This document shows, piece after piece, positions 56,556-64,000 of a DNA stretch of 64,000 bases. Source of the stretch: Sporosarcina luteola (lineage in GTDB: Bacteria > Bacillota > Bacilli > Bacillales_A > Planococcaceae); contig NZ_JAMBOI010000001.1 in the NCBI RefSeq assembly GCF_023715535.1, forward strand, positions 496,001 through 560,000. The letters are read 5' to 3'. Every line of letters starts with the position of its first letter. The stretch's first letter is position 1. The translations under genes and the position numbers were made by a program. A model generated the notes under the pieces. The model was not told the DNA's origin and made no database searches. It worked only from the letters and a program-made list of their open reading frames with translations.

Positions 56556-57113
56556 TCAATTGAGTTCACGTTCTAATCTCTCTGTATAAGTGCTGATTTC
56601 TTCCTTACTAGCATTTTCAATCATGAATGGATCGCCAATTGTAATCGTTGCCCTTCTGTTTTTCCATGCATCTTTTAGATTTGACGGACCTTCATATGTA
56701 ACCGGTACAATCGGCACTTTGGCCAAAGCGGCAATCGTGATGGCTCCTCGTTTTACCGGCGCGTTCTCAGTCTTTCTCGTTCCGCTAGGAAATATCCCAA
56801 CGACCTCTCCAGATTTCAGAAGTTTTACAGGTATTTTAATGCTGCTCGGTGACGGATTTTCACGATCAACAGGAAAAGCTTTAATGCTCGTTAAGAATGA
56901 GGCAAACATCTTCCTTTTAAAAAGCTCCTTCTTCGCCATAAAGTGGATTGGGCGAGGCATTGAAATGCCAAGCGCAATAATCTCCAACCAACCTCGATGT
57001 GCACACGTAATTACATATCCCCCACTAGCAGGCAGCTTTTGTGTATTCTTCAATTCGATTTTGGCAATGAAGAAAAAGAAGATTTTCGCCACTGCAGCTG
57101 TTAATTTATACAT
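56556..57113 (-). CDS. 1-acylglycerol-3-phosphate O-acyltransferase-like (PlsC family)
   Basis: This 185-residue protein has a short N-terminal hydrophobic segment and the PlsC acyltransferase fold. Motif I reads CAHRGWLEIIAL (His, with Glu in place of the usual Asp at +5). Motif II contains FPVDRENPS, and motif III reads GIFPSGTRKTENAPVKRGAI (Ser in place of the usual Glu). The last motif is VPIVPVTYEGP. These deviations occur in some Bacillus paralogues, so the enzyme may still acylate lysophosphatidic acid or another acceptor. ATG 57113 follows GGAGGATGAA. Array I lies directly upstream. Confidence 0.82.
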   Translation of the reverse strand: MYKLTAAVAKIFFFFIAKIELKNTQKLPASGGYVITCAHRGWLEIIALGISMPRPIHFMAKKELFKRKMFASFLTSIKAFPVDRENPSPSSIKIPVKLLKSGEVVGIFPSGTRKTENAPVKRGAITIAALAKVPIVPVTYEGPSNLKDAWKNRRATITIGDPFMIENASKEEISTYTERLERELN

Positions 57114-57150
57114 TTCATCCTCCGATTATCATCAAATATAAAAGATTGCT

Positions 57151-57377
57151 CATAAACCCGGGGAAGTGATCATAAATCGCGAGTCGCGCTCATAAAACAC
57201 AACAAGTGATCATAAATCACGAAACGCGCTCATAAATCACGACAAGTGATCATAAATCACAAAACGCGCTCATAAAACACAACAAATGATCATAAATCGC
57301 GAAACGCGCTCATAAATCCCAACAAGTGATCATAAATCGCGAAACGCGCTCAAAAAATGCGACAAATACTCATAAAC
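57151..57377 (+). repeat. Phased array I: 12 CATAAA cores at exactly 20 bp, alternating two flanks
   Basis: Cores begin at 57151, 57171, 57191, 57211, 57231, 57251, 57271, 57291, 57311, 57331, 57351 (variant CAAAAA) and 57371. The bases before the core alternate between GCGCT and AGTGAT, making a 40-bp super-unit. Several AGTGAT units are followed by ATCAC, so GTGAT-CATAA-ATCAC is a near-perfect palindrome. It fills the gap between the plsC-like start and the terminator of the acyl-CoA dehydrogenase gene. Confidence 0.95.
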
Positions 57378-57395
57378 GGCGGGCAATCCGTAAAG

Positions 57396-57428
57396 AAACG
57401 CCAATAGCGCTGAGGCTCTTGGCGTTTT
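57396..57428 (-). terminator. Terminator of the lysine-catabolism-like operon
   Basis: AACGCCAA and TTGGCGTT form the stem, with an imperfect inner part; a T-containing tail follows on the minus strand (TTTCTTTAC). Confidence 0.8.
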
Positions 57429-57439
57429 CCCTTACCTAA

Positions 57440-58630
57440 TTAGTCAAACGGCCATTCCGGCAGCATATGGCTCAACTTTTTGTCTTCCCTATAGCCTAAT
57501 ACATACTCCGCCTGCATGATCGTATGGATTTCACGCGTCCCCTCATAAATGACCGGCGCTTTCGAGTTGCGCAGGAAGCGGGCGACCGGGTATTCATCCG
57601 AATAACCGTAGGCGCCGTGGATTTGGAATGCATCGTCCGCTGCTTTATTCGCGAAATCGCACGCTTGCCATTTCGCCAGGGACGTTTCACGTGTGTTCCG
57701 CAGTCCTTTATTCTTCAACTCACCTGCACGGTAGACGAGGAGGCGGCTCATTTGGTAGCCCGCTTCCATGTTGGCGAGCATTTGCTGGACGAGCTGGTGC
57801 TTGCCGATCGGTTTGCCGAATGTTTCGCGTTCGTGGCAGTACTTCACACTTTCCTCGAGGCAGCCCATGATCAAACCGACTGCGCCCGCCGCCACCGTGA
57901 AGCGTCCGTTGTCGAGTGCTGACATCGCAATTTTGAACCCTTCGCCTTCTTTGCCTAACAAGTTCGCAGCCGGGATGCGCATGTCTTCGAAGAACAATTC
58001 TCCCGTATTGCCTGCCCGGATGCCGTATTTCCCTTTAATGGCCTTCGATGAAAAGCCCGGCGTCGTACGCTCGACGATGAATGCGCTGATGCCATGATGC
58101 TTCTTCGATTTATCCGTGTAAGCGAAGACAAGGAAATGGTCCGCGACATCACATAAAGAAATCCATGTCTTTTGGCCGTTGATGACATATTCATCGCCAT
58201 CGCGCACCGCAGTCGTTGCCATCGCTGCAACATCCGAACCAGCGCCTGGTTCCGTCAATCCGAACGCACCGATTTTCTCACCCTTCGCTTGCGGAATCAG
58301 AAATTCGCGCTTCTGTTCTTCCGTTCCCCATTGCATGAGCGTCATGGAATTCAAGCCGATATGGACGGAAACCGCTGTCCGGAACGCTGTATCCCCGCGC
58401 TCCAACTCTTCACATAAAATAGCGAGAGAATTATAGTCCATCCCGCTCCCGCCATATTGTTCAGGAACACACACACCCATGAATCCCAAGTCCGCGAGCT
58501 TCTTCCAAATGGCCGGATCGAATCCGCCCTCCGCATCCCATCGCTGGATATGCGGCATGATTTCTTCATCTACGAATTGACGCGCCGTCTTGCGCAGCAT
58601 TTGCTGTTCTTCCGTAAACCCAAAATCCAA
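57440..58630 (-). CDS. Acyl-CoA dehydrogenase (possible glutaryl-CoA dehydrogenase)
   Basis: This FAD-dependent enzyme of 396 residues introduces a double bond into an acyl-CoA. Family motifs are intact: AFGLTEPGAGSD (about 125-136), TWISLCDVADHFLVFA, GRFTVAAGAVGLIMGCLE, and RFLRNSKAPVIYEGTREIHTIMQAEYVLG with the catalytic Glu in YEGT. TTG 58630 gives the typical MDFGFTEEQ start, nine bases after AAGGGG; TTG 58639 is closer to it. It is the last gene of a tight operon with a lysine 6-dehydrogenase-like and an aldehyde dehydrogenase gene. Glutaryl-CoA, an intermediate of lysine breakdown, is therefore a sensible substrate, although sequence alone does not prove it. Confidence 0.85.
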   Translation of the reverse strand: MDFGFTEEQQMLRKTARQFVDEEIMPHIQRWDAEGGFDPAIWKKLADLGFMGVCVPEQYGGSGMDYNSLAILCEELERGDTAFRTAVSVHIGLNSMTLMQWGTEEQKREFLIPQAKGEKIGAFGLTEPGAGSDVAAMATTAVRDGDEYVINGQKTWISLCDVADHFLVFAYTDKSKKHHGISAFIVERTTPGFSSKAIKGKYGIRAGNTGELFFEDMRIPAANLLGKEGEGFKIAMSALDNGRFTVAAGAVGLIMGCLEESVKYCHERETFGKPIGKHQLVQQMLANMEAGYQMSRLLVYRAGELKNKGLRNTRETSLAKWQACDFANKAADDAFQIHGAYGYSDEYPVARFLRNSKAPVIYEGTREIHTIMQAEYVLGYREDKKLSHMLPEWPFD

Positions 58631-58658
58631 TTCCCACAACCCCTTCCCCGCTCATCGT

Positions 58659-59825
58659 TTACACATGCGCCTCTTGCGTTCTTACCGTTTCCTCAATGAC
58701 GACACCGCGTTTTTTCATCGCTTCAATGTATTCAGCGCCCGGAATAATAGTTTCTGGCGGATGGACGCCGCGTTTCGTAATCGTCCCGTTCCCGATCATT
58801 TGAGCAACGATTGAAATCGTATTCGCAGTCGCACGGGCCATCGCTGTTTCATTTACCGTCAAATCCTTTTTCGTCACCATGTTATACTCATACGTCGCCG
58901 GAATCCCGTGCGCTTCACCGCTCACAATGACTCGAAGCAGGACAGCATCGGATTTATCGCCCAATCGCAATTGCGGCGAAAGCTGTTCACGCATGACATC
59001 CCGGACTTTCACTTGCTTATCCCCGACCTTCACTTCATTATCACGTGACAATAAACCTAGGTCGACGAGCAATTGGAACTTTTCGGCATGACCCTTATAG
59101 CGGATCGTCTTATACTCCAGCGTCTGTACATCCGGGAACGTCTTCGTGAGCGTTGACGTGCCGCCGGACGTATGGAACGCCTCCATTTCACCGAATTCAT
59201 CGAAATGGATAGTTTCCACTTCTGATAATGAAGGGACCTCTAGAAGCTGCCCATTGCGGATGACGTGGGACGGATCTGTATAATGATCGAAAACGCCTTC
59301 GAGTGAAAACACGACGTTGTAATTAAGCGGAGGCTCCGGCTTTACGGGAATTCCCCCTACATAAAGCTTGATGCTTTCAACTTTGTCGAGCTTGCCCGCG
59401 CCGTAGCCCGTCAAGATATTGATCATTCCCGGTGCCACCCCTAGATCCGGAATGATCGTAACCCCTTTCGCCGCCGCTTTATCCGCCAATCCCAGCACAG
59501 CATCCGTCGCACCGCCGATATGTCCGCCAAGATCGATGGAATGGACCCCTATTTCCACTGCAATCCGCGCGACCTTCTCATTGAATGTGTAGAATAGCGC
59601 ATTGATGACGACATCCCCAAGCGCCATCACTTCCTGCAATTGAAGATCATTTGTAGCGTCGAGCTGCAAGAGGTCCAGTTTGTCGGACATGAGCTGCTTC
59701 GCGAAATCCTCCGCTGCCTGTAAGTTCAAATCCGCCAAATACACTTTCGTCACTTCATCGCTTTTCACAAGATCCCGAACTGCCTCTTTCCCCATTAAGC
59801 CCGCGCCTAATACAACCACTTTCAT
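58659..59825 (-). CDS. Saccharopine dehydrogenase-family enzyme, probable L-lysine 6-dehydrogenase
   Basis: The 388-residue protein has an N-terminal Rossmann motif GAGLMG (7-12), the [11 protein letters not shown] segment (about 118-128), [17 protein letters not shown] (about 150-166) and the saccharopine-dehydrogenase C-terminal substrate domain. Length and these motifs fit the L-lysine 6-dehydrogenases of Geobacillus type. These oxidatively deaminate the lysine side chain to alpha-aminoadipate semialdehyde (cyclising to piperideine-6-carboxylate). The aldehyde dehydrogenase encoded 35 bp upstream would take the next step. A saccharopine reductase role is the alternative. GAAGGGGATG precedes ATG 59825. 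Confidence 0.8.
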   Translation of the reverse strand: MKVVVLGAGLMGKEAVRDLVKSDEVTKVYLADLNLQAAEDFAKQLMSDKLDLLQLDATNDLQLQEVMALGDVVINALFYTFNEKVARIAVEIGVHSIDLGGHIGGATDAVLGLADKAAAKGVTIIPDLGVAPGMINILTGYGAGKLDKVESIKLYVGGIPVKPEPPLNYNVVFSLEGVFDHYTDPSHVIRNGQLLEVPSLSEVETIHFDEFGEMEAFHTSGGTSTLTKTFPDVQTLEYKTIRYKGHAEKFQLLVDLGLLSRDNEVKVGDKQVKVRDVMREQLSPQLRLGDKSDAVLLRVIVSGEAHGIPATYEYNMVTKKDLTVNETAMARATANTISIVAQMIGNGTITKRGVHPPETIIPGAEYIEAMKKRGVVIEETVRTQEAHV

Positions 59826-59859
59826 GTGAACATCCCCTTCATTCCGAAATTACTTCACT

Positions 59860-61338
59860 TTACTCCGTGTCGATTTGTGCCCGTTGCAGTTTTCCGCTGA
59901 AATCGACGTAAATACTCTTCCACTCCGTGAACACATCAAGCGCCGCGACGCCGGAATCTCGGTGGCCATTGCCTGTTCCCTTCGTACCTCCGAATGGAAG
60001 ATGGATTTCCGCTCCCGTCGTTCCTGCATTGACGTAGACAATTCCTGTGTCAAGATCCCGTTGAGCCCGGAATACTTTATTCACATCCCGCGAAAAGATG
60101 GAACTTGACAAGCCATAAACGACGCTGTTGTTCACTTCAATCGCTTCGTCGAGGCTTCCTACTTCAATTAGAGATACAACAGGTCCGAAGATTTCCTCCT
60201 GCGCCAAACGGCTATCCCATTTCACGTCCGTGAACAATGTCGGTTCGAAATAATGTCCTTTCGCCATGTCGCCATCCGTCAGCACACTTCCCCCAGCCAA
60301 CAGTTTCGCGCCTTCTTCTTTTCCGATTTCAACATAGCTTTGAATTTTCTCCAATGCCTTTCCGTTGATGACCGGTCCGATTTTTACGGACTCGTCCAAG
60401 CCATCCCCGATTGTCAGATGCTTCATCGATGCCAATAATTTCGTTTCCAACTCTTCCTTAACATCTTTATGCACGATGACCCGGCTACATGCGGTGCAGC
60501 GTTGGCCAGCCGTTCCGAACGCACTCCATAGAATCCCCTCCACAGCTAGGTCGATATCTGCATCATCCATGACGATGACGGCATTTTTCCCGCCCATTTC
60601 AAGGGACACTTTCTTCAAGTGACGACCGCCTGTTTCCGCGACATGGCGTCCCGTTTCCGTCGATCCCGTGAATGAAATGACTCGGACATCCGGATGCTCG
60701 ATCATTGCTGTTCCAACTTCAGATCCCGAGCCGAACACGATATTGGCGACTCCGGCAGGAATTCCGACCTCCTCGAAAATCTTCGCCATTTCATACGCCA
60801 TCATCGGCGTTTCAGTAGCCGGCTTCCAAACAAATGTGTTCCCTGCAACCATTGCCGGAAATGACTTCCACGCTGCAATCGCCACCGGGAAGTTCCACGG
60901 CGTGATCAAACCGACGACCCCGATTGGTGCCCGGACGCTCATCGCGAATTTATCCTGCAGCTCGGACGGAACCGTTTCCCCAAACAGCCTGCGCCCTTCC
61001 CCGGCCATATAGAACGCCATGTCGATCCCTTCCTGCACTTCCCCGCGGCCTTCCTCGATCACTTTCCCCATTTCCTTCGTTAACACTTGCGCCAAATGCT
61101 CTTTTCGTTCCTTCATGAGATTGCCGATTGCATATAAGTAATCCGCCCGCTTCGGTGCAGGAACAAGCGCCCATTTTTTCTGCGCTTCCTTCGCCGCCTT
61201 CACAGCCAGATCTACGTCTTCACTTGTCGATAACCGTACTTGCGCCAACTCTTCCCCATTCGACGGATTCGTGACAGCCGTAAAGTTCGCTCCCCCGCTA
61301 TCCTGCCAGGAACCTCCGATAAAGTTGTTCAATTGCAT
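59860..61338 (-). CDS. Aldehyde dehydrogenase, probable aminoadipate-semialdehyde dehydrogenase
   Basis: This 492-residue NAD(P)-dependent aldehyde dehydrogenase has [13 protein letters not shown] (about 150-162), [16 protein letters not shown] with the following [11 protein letters not shown] (catalytic Glu region, about 236-266), and [12 protein letters not shown] with the nucleophile Cys (about 290-301). The C-terminal [15 protein letters not shown] is also typical. ATG 61338 follows AAAGGGGAAATG. It heads a three-gene operon with lysine 6-dehydrogenase-like and acyl-CoA dehydrogenase genes, so oxidation of aminoadipate semialdehyde is inferred. A cre-like site lies 34-48 bp upstream of its start. 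Confidence 0.86.
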   Translation of the reverse strand: MQLNNFIGGSWQDSGGANFTAVTNPSNGEELAQVRLSTSEDVDLAVKAAKEAQKKWALVPAPKRADYLYAIGNLMKERKEHLAQVLTKEMGKVIEEGRGEVQEGIDMAFYMAGEGRRLFGETVPSELQDKFAMSVRAPIGVVGLITPWNFPVAIAAWKSFPAMVAGNTFVWKPATETPMMAYEMAKIFEEVGIPAGVANIVFGSGSEVGTAMIEHPDVRVISFTGSTETGRHVAETGGRHLKKVSLEMGGKNAVIVMDDADIDLAVEGILWSAFGTAGQRCTACSRVIVHKDVKEELETKLLASMKHLTIGDGLDESVKIGPVINGKALEKIQSYVEIGKEEGAKLLAGGSVLTDGDMAKGHYFEPTLFTDVKWDSRLAQEEIFGPVVSLIEVGSLDEAIEVNNSVVYGLSSSIFSRDVNKVFRAQRDLDTGIVYVNAGTTGAEIHLPFGGTKGTGNGHRDSGVAALDVFTEWKSIYVDFSGKLQRAQIDTE

Positions 61339-61371
61339 GTCTTCATTTCCCCTTTCCAACACGAACTTTTT

Positions 61372-61385
61372 TGCAACCGCTTACA
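61372..61385 (-). promoter_or_regulatory. Candidate CcpA cre site upstream of the lysine-catabolism-like operon
   Basis: On the minus strand TGTAAGCGGTTGCA matches the cre consensus TGWAANCGNTNWCA at 13 of 14 positions. It lies between a GATAAT box and the start codon, the position of a roadblock repressor site. Confidence 0.6.
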
Positions 61386-61435
61386 GTCTATTTATTTCGA
61401 CATTATCCTTTCGAATCCCTTCTTTTCGGAATGAA

Positions 61436-61472
61436 AAATAAAATCCCGTACAGGGCATCACCTGTACGGGAT
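61436..61472. terminator. Terminator of the SEC-C gene
   Basis: ATCCCGTACAGG pairs perfectly with CCTGTACGGGAT around six bases, followed on the minus strand by TTTTATTTTT. Confidence 0.9.
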
Positions 61473-61475
61473 CAT

Positions 61476-62516
61476 TCATTTTTGGAGCGCTTCCGCGATG
61501 TAGGACTTTAATGTTTCGACATTTTTCATCATGGCCGAAACGGATACGCCGAACAGTTTCGCAACGTCCGTCTGTGTAAATTCGGCATCTCCCATTATCC
61601 CGGCTTCGTGAGCCGTTTTAAAGAGGGAGGCAGCGAGAACTTCCGGCTTACGTATGATTGGTTCCTCTTGAAGGCAAAAAATCGCAAAAACGAGTTTCAC
61701 CAAATCTTTCAACGGGTCCTTGACGTTAAATTCACCCAGTTTCGCCAAAGCAATTTCCAACACTTCTAGTTGGGGTTCCGTCATGGATTTTTCAACTTCC
61801 GGTACTGCCAGGTCCTCGGAATGAGGCTCGTGTACACGCGATAGCAAAAGTTTATAGACATCCATCATATGTTCATTATAGAAATCAATGTAGTCCGCGA
61901 ATCCTTCAGATTCCGCCAATTCCATGACCTGCCGCTGGACGGAACCGGACTGATCGGCTACACGGTATAAACCGTTGAGCAAATAGGTATTCGCTGGGGG
62001 TTTCCGATCATCGTACAAGGCGATACCGAATAAAATATCCCCTTCCATTAATTCCTTGCTAGGGGACAACGGTAGTATGTATGTATCATTATCCAAGATC
62101 TGATTCACAGTCACCGTTTTTTCGGAAATTCCGTTCACTTTCCCAAGCAAAACGACAGGGTCATTCCAATGCTCTAGAAGCCGCCGGGTATCCGACCGTA
62201 CTGTGCCACTCAACTCCTTCAGCACATGCCTTCTCCATAAGTCGAGCCGAGCGATGAACAAATAATATTCCCCTGTCACCTGTTCAATCTCTTTACTGCT
62301 GAAAAATCTGCCGAGACCGGAGCGCCATTCCCTTTCATAGCGGTCATATTCTGCGAATTCAGCGGGGAGACTGATTGCGTTTTCGAAATAGTCGGAGACG
62401 ATCCGCCTCAGCTCATCATCAACCAACTGCTCATTTGAAATCTCGGACTTCAAAGAGCAGCATCTTTTATATTTCTTCCCGCTTCCACACGGACAAGGAG
62501 CATTCCTTCCAATCAT
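61476..62516 (-). CDS. SEC-C zinc-motif protein, otherwise unknown
   Basis: This 346-residue protein starts with the SEC-C motif GRNAPCPCGSGKKYKRCC (Cys8, Cys10, Cys19, Cys20), a small zinc-binding element seen at the end of SecA and in many unrelated proteins. The remaining ~320 residues are helical and charged. A C-terminal segment, FTQTDVAKLFGVSVSAMMKNVETLKSYI (about 313-340), has a helix-turn-helix feel, so DNA binding is possible. ATG 62516 follows AGGTG by eight bases; GTG 62525 is too close to it. It is a single gene with its own terminator. Function cannot be named. Confidence 0.75.
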   Translation of the reverse strand: MIGRNAPCPCGSGKKYKRCCSLKSEISNEQLVDDELRRIVSDYFENAISLPAEFAEYDRYEREWRSGLGRFFSSKEIEQVTGEYYLFIARLDLWRRHVLKELSGTVRSDTRRLLEHWNDPVVLLGKVNGISEKTVTVNQILDNDTYILPLSPSKELMEGDILFGIALYDDRKPPANTYLLNGLYRVADQSGSVQRQVMELAESEGFADYIDFYNEHMMDVYKLLLSRVHEPHSEDLAVPEVEKSMTEPQLEVLEIALAKLGEFNVKDPLKDLVKLVFAIFCLQEEPIIRKPEVLAASLFKTAHEAGIMGDAEFTQTDVAKLFGVSVSAMMKNVETLKSYIAEALQK

Positions 62517-62545
62517 TCCGCTCACACCTTTCTACTTAACTATAG

Positions 62546-62584
62546 CAAAAGACGGTGCAGGAGACTATTCCTGTACCGTCTTTG
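62546..62584 (-). terminator. Terminator overlapping the end of the MFS gene
   Basis: On the minus strand AAAGACGGTACAGGA pairs with TCCTGCACCGTCTTTT; the stop codon TAG is in the loop. Confidence 0.85.
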
Positions 62585-64000
62585 TTTCTATCGAATCACT
62601 CTCAGCCGGTGATTCCTTTTCTTCATACTTCGGAGGACGGACCCTTTTCACAAAGAGAGTGAGGATCAATGCGGCAACGGAAATGAAGGTGGCAATCAAG
62701 AAAGAATAATTGATGCCATCTAGCATCGCCTTCAAGCCGATTGCATGCTCCATCGCTGCCATCCCGCCTTTATCGGTCGGGATATTTCCGCTTGCCACTG
62801 CATTGTCAAAAAGGGCTTCTCCCGATTTCTCCATCCGCTTCGTCATGATTGTAAGCAATATCGCGGAACCGATCGCCCCGGACACTTGCTGCAATGTATT
62901 ATTCATCGCCGTGCCGTGAGGGTTTGATTTCATCGGAAGCTGGTTCAAGCCGTTCGTCATGATCGGCATCATGACCATCGACATACCGAACATCCGAACT
63001 GTATATAGAGTCATCAAGTAGTAATATCCTGAATCCAATTCAAGTCTACTCAAATAAAACGTCGTAATAACAGTGATCAAAAGTCCGGTGATCGCAAGGA
63101 CTCGCGCACCGTATTTATCGAATAGGCGGCCAGTGATCGGCGACATGATCCCCATTAGCACCGCGCCCGGAAGCATCAAGATTCCCGCTTCAAACGGTGA
63201 AATTCCGCGCACTTCCTGAACATAAAGCGGCGTCAGGATCATCCCGGAAAACATCGCCACCGACAACACAATGGAAATGACGGATGCAAGTGCAAACATC
63301 GGGTATTTATAAATTCTGAAGTCCAGCATCGGAACGTCCATCCGCAATTGGCGGATGATGAATGCGATTAGTGATACCGCACCGATGGCAATCGTTCCAT
63401 AAACGAGCGGATCACCCCATCCTTTTTCTCCCCCGGCCGAGCTGAATCCGTATAACAGTCCGCCGAAACCGATTGTCGATAAAACGAGGGAGAAGACGTC
63501 CAACTTCACCGCTGTATTCGGCGTGATATTTTTAAGCTTCCAGAGCGCAAAAACGATTGTCAGAATCGCAAACGGCAACACGATTTCAAAAAGCGTGCGC
63601 CATGAATAATGCTCGACAATCCAACCTGACAATGTAGGCCCGATGGCAGGCGCCGTGAACATGACAAGCCCGAACATCCCCATTGCCGCTCCCCTCTTCT
63701 CGATCGGGAAGGCAACAAGCATGACGTTCATCAATAACGGCATCATCAAAGCGGAACCCGAAGCCTGGATCATACGTGCCCCGACGAGCATTCCGAAGGT
63801 CGGTGCAAAGATGGCAAGAGCCGTCCCGATCGTGAACAACGTCATCGCCGTTAAAAACAGCCGGCGGTTCGTAAATTTCTGGACAAAGAAAGCACTTGCC
63901 GGAATCATGATCCCGTTCACAAGCATATAACCGGTCGTCAGCCATTGGACGGCTGAAGGTTTCACCTGAAACTCATTCATAATGACCGGCAACGCAATAT
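62565..64000 (-). CDS. DHA2-type MFS multidrug exporter (5' end cut by window)
   Basis: The frame is open at base 64000, so the first residues are missing. The 475 or more visible residues contain about thirteen membrane helices, including NEFQVKPSAVQWLTTGYMLVNGIMIPASAFF, GARMIQASGSALMMPLLMNVML (helix 4 region with the family Arg) and GPTLSGWIVEHYSWRTLFEI (motif C region). This places it in the 14-helix DHA2 drug:proton antiporter family, near LmrB/EmrB-type proteins. It exports drugs or toxic compounds using the proton gradient. The charged C-terminus (KYEEKESPAESDSIETKTVQE) is cytoplasmic. The 3' end forms part of a terminator stem. Confidence 0.85.
   Translation of the reverse strand, partial: IALPVIMNEFQVKPSAVQWLTTGYMLVNGIMIPASAFFVQKFTNRRLFLTAMTLFTIGTALAIFAPTFGMLVGARMIQASGSALMMPLLMNVMLVAFPIEKRGAAMGMFGLVMFTAPAIGPTLSGWIVEHYSWRTLFEIVLPFAILTIVFALWKLKNITPNTAVKLDVFSLVLSTIGFGGLLYGFSSAGGEKGWGDPLVYGTIAIGAVSLIAFIIRQLRMDVPMLDFRIYKYPMFALASVISIVLSVAMFSGMILTPLYVQEVRGISPFEAGILMLPGAVLMGIMSPITGRLFDKYGARVLAITGLLITVITTFYLSRLELDSGYYYLMTLYTVRMFGMSMVMMPIMTNGLNQLPMKSNPHGTAMNNTLQQVSGAIGSAILLTIMTKRMEKSGEALFDNAVASGNIPTDKGGMAAMEHAIGLKAMLDGINYSFLIATFISVAALILTLFVKRVRPPKYEEKESPAESDSIETKTVQE

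Overview
The window looks like chromosome of a mesophilic, endospore-former-type Firmicute of the Planococcaceae, most likely Sporosarcina or a close relative. The grounds are bacillithiol genes (yojF-bshB2), a Bacillus-type PdxK, YczE, SE1832, YhgE, YusW and DUF2089 proteins, strong AGGAGG-type ribosome binding sites, many TTG starts, and compact intrinsic terminators. The genus is an inference; no rRNA or marker comparison was possible.

Layout. 1-5.8 kb: a DUF4230 gene cut by the left edge, pdxK, yojF-bshB2, a YjiH-type membrane protein and an epimerase-type threonine dehydrogenase. 5.9-17.6 kb: kbl (the partner of threonine dehydrogenase), a P-loop protein with one dead P-loop, YczE, YbaK, topoisomerase III, an FMN reductase, a CPA-type antiporter and an orphan SpsG-like protein. 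17.6-25.3 kb: a phospholipase D-like protein, an ECF sigma factor, a CNNM/CBS protein, an M20 dipeptidase, a nitroreductase, DegV and an amidase-like protein. 25.4-28.4 kb: a GGDEF cyclase and a diheme cytochrome c. 28.5-34.8 kb: a visibly AT-richer accessory stretch with two broken genes, an ArsR/SRPBCC/reductase operon with clear operators, DUF2691, DUF6241 and a toxin-antitoxin-like pair. It ends at a tRNA-Ala(GGC) whose 3' end faces the stretch. 35-48.5 kb: DUF2804, a YusW lipoprotein, a heterodimeric ABC exporter, EamA, a PAS-GGDEF-EAL phosphodiesterase, a beta-propeller protein, AtoE and a stress SDR with a SigB-like promoter. 48.9-57.1 kb: YhgE with its TetR regulator and two matching operators, a DUF2089 operon under three phased palindromes, an ABC-F protein behind a leader-peptide attenuator, a serpin lipoprotein interrupted by one UGA, and an acyltransferase. 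57.4-64 kb: a three-gene operon consistent with lysine catabolism (lysine 6-dehydrogenase, semialdehyde dehydrogenase, acyl-CoA dehydrogenase) with a cre-like site, a SEC-C protein and an MFS exporter cut by the right edge.

The most unusual signal is a set of nine intergenic arrays. Each is a short core word repeated 6-18 times at an almost rigid 20, 20.5 or 21 bp pitch, about two turns of B-DNA. The cores are CGCATAAA, TTGAGCGCG, TTATCACCG, AGTTCTCG and TTATCGNTCA. In several arrays the bases between cores are unrelated while the pitch is exact, so spacing rather than sequence is what is kept. Every gene-free stretch over 300 bp holds such an array, except the ABC-F leader region. The arrays occur in divergent, convergent and codirectional gaps, often outside terminators, and never inside a gene. 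They look like phased docking sites for an unidentified DNA-binding factor, but their function is unknown.
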